Origin: an uncultured Clostridia bacterium
GTDB taxonomy: Bacteria > Bacillota > Clostridia > Oscillospirales > Ruminococcaceae
Reading direction: 5' to 3'
Length of the DNA stretch: 5,958 bases
NCBI GenBank assembly: GCA_947624425.1
Contig: CANQKG010000095.1
Span: 1-5,958 of the forward strand
Each line of letters begins with the position of its first letter. Position 1 is the first letter of the stretch. The notes under the pieces were generated by a model. It searched no databases and was not told where the DNA came from. It saw only the letters and a program-made list of their open reading frames with translations. A program made the position numbers and the translations under genes. Shown here piece by piece: positions 4,123 through 5,958 of this stretch.

Positions 4123-4949
4123 ACCGCGGCATGGATTATCTGTTTGAGCGGAAACCGGCGGCGCAGCCGGAAGGGGCGCCTTCATCGGCGCCGCAGAAGC
4201 TGCGGATCAGCCTGATCGAGCCGAATCGGGAGCAGCCGCGGCGGAATTTTGAGGAATCCGAGCTGGCGGAGCTTGCCGACTCGATCCGCCGTTACGGGGT
4301 GATCCAGCCGGTTCTGGTACGGCCGATGCCGAACGGGCCCGACGGCTACCAGCTGGTCGCGGGAGAGCGCCGCTGGCGCGCCGCACGGCTTGCCGGCGTG
4401 ACCGAGATCCCCGCGCAGATTAAAGATCTGGACGACCGGGAGGTGGCCGAGATCGGCCTGGTGGAAAATCTCCAGCGGAGCGACCTAAACCCGATCGAAG
4501 AGGCGGAGGGCTATCAGACCCTGATGAAAAAATACGGTTACACCCAGGAGGAAACGGCCGAGCGGGTCGGGCGGTCCCGCCCGGCGGTGGCAAACGCGCT
4601 GCGGCTGCTGCAGTTATCCCCCGAGCTTCTGGAGTTGGTGGAAAACAAAAGTCTTTCGGCCGGTCATGCCCGCGCCCTGCTTTCGCTGCCCGAATCGGAA
4701 CGGATGAAAGCGGCAAAGCGGGTGATCGCCGAGGGTCTTTCGGTGCGGCAGGCGGAAGCGCTTTCCAAGCCGAAAAGGGTTTCACCGCCTCAAAAACCGC
4801 CCCATTTCTGCCGGGAGCTGGAGGTCGCCCTCAAGGAATCGCTGGGACGGCAGGTCACGGTGACGGCAAACGGCAAGGGCAAGGGCAGGCTTGTGATCTC
4901 TTTTCAAGACGAAAACGACCTGCGGGAACTGGCAAAACAACTATCATAA
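4101..4949 (+). CDS. parB: Chromosome-partitioning protein ParB/Spo0J
   Basis: ParB is a CTP-dependent DNA clamp that loads at parS, slides along flanking DNA, recruits SMC and stimulates ParA. The 282-aa protein has normal length. Its N-terminus RGGLNRGMDYLF (4-15) is the usual ParA-contact peptide. The CTP-binding GERRWRA is at 88-94 and the ENLQRSDLNPIEEA segment at 122-135. A helix-turn-helix that reads parS follows (TQEETAERVGRSRPAVANALRLL, about 148-170). The C-terminal dimer domain carries the family-style lysine/glycine-rich stretch near 255-265. The ATG at 4101 overlaps parA by 22 bp and has GGGAGGAG 7 nt upstream. The adjacency to Soj and to parS, not the Noc-type site, argues for Spo0J and against the paralogue Noc. 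serS starts 12 nt downstream. Confidence 0.95.
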   Translation: MPKRGGLNRGMDYLFERKPAAQPEGAPSSAPQKLRISLIEPNREQPRRNFEESELAELADSIRRYGVIQPVLVRPMPNGPDGYQLVAGERRWRAARLAGVTEIPAQIKDLDDREVAEIGLVENLQRSDLNPIEEAEGYQTLMKKYGYTQEETAERVGRSRPAVANALRLLQLSPELLELVENKSLSAGHARALLSLPESERMKAAKRVIAEGLSVRQAEALSKPKRVSPPQKPPHFCRELEVALKESLGRQVTVTANGKGKGRLVISFQDENDLRELAKQLS

Positions 4950-4961
4950 AGGAGAACGAAT

Positions 4962-5958
4962 ATGCTGGATATCAAGCTGATCCGCACCGATCCCGAACTG
5001 GTGCGGGAGAATATCAGGAAAAAATTTCAGGAGGAAAAGCTGCCGCTGGTAGACGAGGTGCTGCGGCTGGACGAGGAAAGCCGTGCCGCCAAGCAGGAGG
5101 CGGACGGACTGCGGGCGGAGCGCAACCGCCTTTCCAAGCAGATCGGCGCCTTAATGGGGCAGGGGAAAAAGGAGGAGGCCGAGGCGGTCAAGGCGAAGGT
5201 CTCGGCGCAGTCGGCGCGTCTGGCCGAGCTGGAGGAAAAGGAACGGCTTTTGCAGGACGAGCTGAAAAAGCGGATGCTGGTGATCCCGAACATCATCGAC
5301 CCTTCGGTTCCGATCGGGAAGGACGACAGCGAGAACGTGGAGGTCAAGCGGTACGGCGAGCCGGTCGTCCCCGATTTTGAGATTCCCTATCACACCGAAA
5401 TCATGGAGAAATTCTGCGGCGTCGATCTGGACGCCGCACGGCGGGTGGCGGGAAACGGGTTTTACTACCTGATGGGGGATATCGCCCGGCTGCATTCCTC
5501 GGTGCTTTCCTATGCCCGCGATTTCATGATCGACCGCGGCTTTACCTACTGTGTGCCGCCCTTCATGATCCGGAGCGAGGTGGTCACCGGCGTGATGAGC
5601 TTTGCCGAGATGGACGCGATGATGTACAAGATCGAAGGGGAAGACCTCTTCCTGATCGGCACCTCGGAGCATTCAATGATTGGCAAATTTATTGACACAA
5701 TCCTTCCCGAAAAGGAGCTTCCCTATACTTTGACAAGTTATTCGCCTTGTTTCCGGAAGGAAAAGGGCGCGCACGGCGTAGAGGAACGGGGGGTTTACCG
5801 GATCCACCAGTTTGAAAAGCAGGAGATGATCGTGATCTGCAAGCCGGAGGAAAGCCCGATGTGGTTTGATAAGCTCTGGCAGAACACGGTGGACTTTTTC
5901 CGTTCGCTGGAGATCCCGGTGCGGACGCTGGAGTGCTGTTCGGGCGATCTTGCCGATC
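4962..5958 (+). CDS. serS: Seryl-tRNA synthetase, class II (partial, 3' end missing)
   Basis: SerRS activates serine with ATP and charges tRNA-Ser; it can also make Ser-tRNA-Sec. The first 332 codons are present and no stop is reached. MLDIKLIRTDPELVRENI is the standard bacterial start. It is followed by the long coiled-coil arm (about 25-105) that contacts the long variable arm of tRNA-Ser. The catalytic core has the serine-binding TSE (234-236), motif 2 beginning FRKE (264-267) and the HQFEKQEM segment. Motif 3 would be beyond the edge. IGTSEHSM and SPCFRKEKGAHGV resemble the archaeal/clostridial SerRS type more than the E. coli type (TAEVPVTN, CFRSEAG). The ATG has AAAGGAG 7 nt upstream and sits 12 nt after parB, so it is probably in the parA-parB operon. 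Codons at 5670-5750 are unusually AT-rich. Confidence 0.95.
   Translation, partial: MLDIKLIRTDPELVRENIRKKFQEEKLPLVDEVLRLDEESRAAKQEADGLRAERNRLSKQIGALMGQGKKEEAEAVKAKVSAQSARLAELEEKERLLQDELKKRMLVIPNIIDPSVPIGKDDSENVEVKRYGEPVVPDFEIPYHTEIMEKFCGVDLDAARRVAGNGFYYLMGDIARLHSSVLSYARDFMIDRGFTYCVPPFMIRSEVVTGVMSFAEMDAMMYKIEGEDLFLIGTSEHSMIGKFIDTILPEKELPYTLTSYSPCFRKEKGAHGVEERGVYRIHQFEKQEMIVICKPEESPMWFDKLWQNTVDFFRSLEIPVRTLECCSGDLAD

Noticed and set aside
4101..4949. Noc instead of ParB/Spo0J
   Set aside because: The gene directly follows soj, with parS-type TGTTTCAC sites nearby, and I saw no Noc-type ATTTCCCGGGAAAT site in the window.
5691..5740. Two TTGACA boxes inside serS as an internal promoter
   Set aside because: Neither has a recognisable -10 at 16-18 bp; they come from Ile-Asp-Thr and Leu-Thr codons in the AT-rich patch.

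Overview
The window is GC-rich (by eye near 60%) and looks like an endospore-forming Clostridia genome, most likely in the Oscillospiraceae/Ruminococcaceae neighbourhood. The evidence is the YpeB spore-germination protein behind a textbook forespore promoter, a Soj/Spo0J (ParA/ParB) pair with parS-like sites, and a clostridial-style seryl-tRNA synthetase directly downstream of parB. The parABS-serS order suggests an origin-proximal chromosomal region. The lineage is an inference from gene content and protein flavour.

Layout. At 1-133 (minus) is the start of a small-leader or membrane-anchored protein that runs off the left edge, with a strong sigma-A promoter at 211-239. An AT-rich, gene-free stretch follows, with one operator-like palindrome (395-412) and a near-perfect sigma-G promoter (464-492) driving ypeB (518-1849, plus). 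Downstream, a 34-bp hairpin serves as the intrinsic terminator of the convergent minus-strand gene and has a parS-like 16-mer at its apex. The minus-strand gene (1946-2704) encodes a seven-helix membrane protein of the DUF1624/HGSNAT-like acyltransferase type. It appears to have lost two histidines normal for the family.

The 512-bp divergent intergenic region (2705-3216) is the most unusual part. It holds two back-to-back promoters sharing a 15-mer (TGGTATMATATCCRC). It also holds two identical tandem copies of a 116-bp unit plus a partial third, which can equally be read as two 113-bp elements with 13-bp terminal inverted repeats separated by ACA. Several further hairpins lie in both leaders. 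From here parA/soj (3217-4122), parB/spo0J (4101-4949) and serS (4962 to the right edge) run rightward as a tightly packed probable operon.

How it works together. ParB would load on parS and ParA would act on the ParB-parS complex to organise and segregate the origin region. Two identical parS-like sites lie here, one in the terminator 5' of the operon and one inside the 3' end of parA. The repeat-laden leader probably sets parAB-serS expression. YpeB is a separate, forespore-specific unit that stabilises the cortex-lytic enzyme SleB in spores; no sleB is visible here.
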